The notes under the pieces were generated by a model that had not been told where the DNA came from, searched no databases, and worked only from the letters and a program-made list of their open reading frames with translations. 64,000 nt of DNA from Demequina soli (GTDB taxonomy: Bacteria; Actinomycetota; Actinomycetes; Actinomycetales; Demequinaceae). Shown here in pieces: positions 63,431-64,000 of the stretch. The stretch lies in NCBI RefSeq assembly GCF_000971195.1, contig NZ_BBLZ01000008.1, positions 161,747-225,746 of the forward strand, given 5' to 3'. A program made the position numbers and the translations under genes. Each line of letters begins with the position of its first letter. Within the stretch, counting starts at the first letter, position 1.

Positions 63431-63463
63431 TTGTCCACCGCTGTATCCACTTGGTGTGGATAT
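63431..63463. promoter_or_regulatory. Cluster of three DnaA-box-like 9-mers
   Basis: TTGTCCACC (63431-63439) and GTATCCACT (63443-63451) on the plus strand and ATATCCACA on the minus strand (63455-63463) differ from TTGTCCACA or TTATCCACA at one or two positions each. The last two form the inverted repeat TATCCAC-TTGGT-GTGGATA (63444-63462). The site is in the gap between the convergent tag and Nudix genes. Confidence 0.45.
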
Positions 63464-63501
63464 ATCCGGTTCGGCGCGTGATGGTGTCGGCAGGCGCGAT
63501 C

Positions 63502-64000
63502 TCAGCAGTACGCCCGGCGATGACGCTCGATGGCGTCATCGAGCAACGCCTCGACGATGCGCTTGTCGGCGGGCAGCCACGGCACGTCGCGCCAGCCACC
63601 GGGTTCGAGCCACCGGAGCTCGTCGTGGTCCTCGAGGGGTCGCGGCTCGACCTCGGCGCCGTCGGCACCGGGCAGGATCCGCGCCCACCACACGCGCATG
63701 ACGAGCCGCTCGAGGTCGGCGTCGCCGGGGCGCAGCATCCACACGGGGGCGTCGCCGCACGCGTCCTCGACGCCGTGGCCGTCGTCGGGGCCGAGCACCT
63801 CGTCGCCGATCTCGACCTCGACACCGAGCTCCTCCCGGAGCTCCCGGCGCAGGGCCGCCTCGGCGGTCTCGCCGCGCTCGACCTTGCCGCCAGCGAACTC
63901 CCACAGGCCCGCGAGCGCCGACGGCGCGCTGCGCCGGGCCGCGAGCAGGCGGCGCGGCGCGTCGAGCGAGTCGGTGATCGCCGCGGCGACCACGAGGCGC
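63502..64000 (-). CDS. Nudix hydrolase (MutT-like, 5' end outside the window)
   Basis: The Nudix box GGKVERGETAEAALRRELRE with the following ELGV matches G-x5-E-x7-R-E-x-x-E-E-x-G. The visible start LVVAAAITDSLDAPRRLLAARRS aligns with the N-terminus of (d)CTP pyrophosphatase-like MutT proteins, so only a few residues are missing beyond base 64000. It probably cleans oxidised nucleotides; the pairing with tag fits a DNA-protection role. Confidence 0.9.
   Translation of the reverse strand, partial: RLVVAAAITDSLDAPRRLLAARRSAPSALAGLWEFAGGKVERGETAEAALRRELREELGVEVEIGDEVLGPDDGHGVEDACGDAPVWMLRPGDADLERLVMRVWWARILPGADGAEVEPRPLEDHDELRWLEPGGWRDVPWLPADKRIVEALLDDAIERHRRAYC

Noticed and set aside
63421..63480. 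The DnaA-box-like cluster as the chromosomal origin
   Set aside because: No dnaA, dnaN or recF is adjacent, only three imperfect boxes are present and there is no extended AT-rich region.

Overview
The window is one contiguous piece of a high-GC (visibly above 70%) actinobacterial chromosome. A complete conservon (cvnA-D), a Dyp peroxidase/PCuAC pair, an IdeR-type iron box, many leaderless start sites and cellulomonad-like secreted enzymes point to Micrococcales, perhaps a Cellulomonas- or Demequina-like organism. The genus is inference. No rRNA, CRISPR array, prophage or transposase was seen. The HAD hydrolase, serS, DAG kinase, pheA block with two tRNA-Ser genes nearby is a familiar, often origin-proximal actinobacterial neighbourhood.

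Layout. 1-5.6 kb: exonuclease III, a small LRV membrane protein, a LuxR-type response regulator with two membrane kinase-like proteins, a SHOCT protein and a DnaJC28-like protein. 5.6-10 kb: a secreted multi-domain GH43 enzyme with chitin-binding CBM5 modules and its LacI-type regulator, with a palindromic operator on the enzyme promoter. 10-12.1 kb: tRNA-Arg, an NAD-dependent epimerase, two tRNA-Ser genes and a solitary PIN protein. 12.2-18.4 kb: conservon cvnABCD, whose kinase carries a disordered tail of about 800 residues. 18.6-27.7 kb: quinone oxidoreductase, HAD hydrolase, serS, DAG kinase, pheA, a family 2 glycosyltransferase, phosphoglucomutase and an LppM-like lipoprotein. 27.7-35.1 kb: one giant surface protein of about 2,460 residues ending in six DUF5979-like domains. 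35.2-43.3 kb: an MFS transporter, VanZ-RDD fusion, OmpR/kinase pair, membrane-anchored unknown protein, ATP-grasp protein and TerC preceded by a candidate manganese riboswitch. 43.4-50.6 kb: small enzymes, a His-rich membrane protein/PCuAC/Dyp peroxidase group and an iron-regulated siderophore reductase. 50.7-58.3 kb: acetyltransferases, a degenerate kinase-fold protein, a KhtTU-like K+/H+ antiporter pair, a second MFS paralogue, an AbiEi-like protein, a glyoxalase-fold protein and a lone prepilin. 58.3-64 kb: metE, an OsmC-GNAT pair, metF, tag and a truncated Nudix gene.

The strongest unexplained signal is not a gene. The decamer GGACGATGCG occurs 29 times, plus one copy differing at the last base, on both strands about equally. 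It is concentrated in intergenic gaps and poorly conserved protein tails, and one pair of copies forms a perfect 24-bp palindrome. A second window-wide pattern is a TANNNT box exactly 6-7 nt before the start codon of at least 13 genes, indicating leaderless transcripts; it fixes several start codons. Other points of interest are a duplicated 22-bp element in front of two divergent genes, a structured leader with a DosR-like palindrome before vanZ, a cluster of DnaA-box-like sites between tag and the Nudix gene, and the remnant of a histidine kinase.
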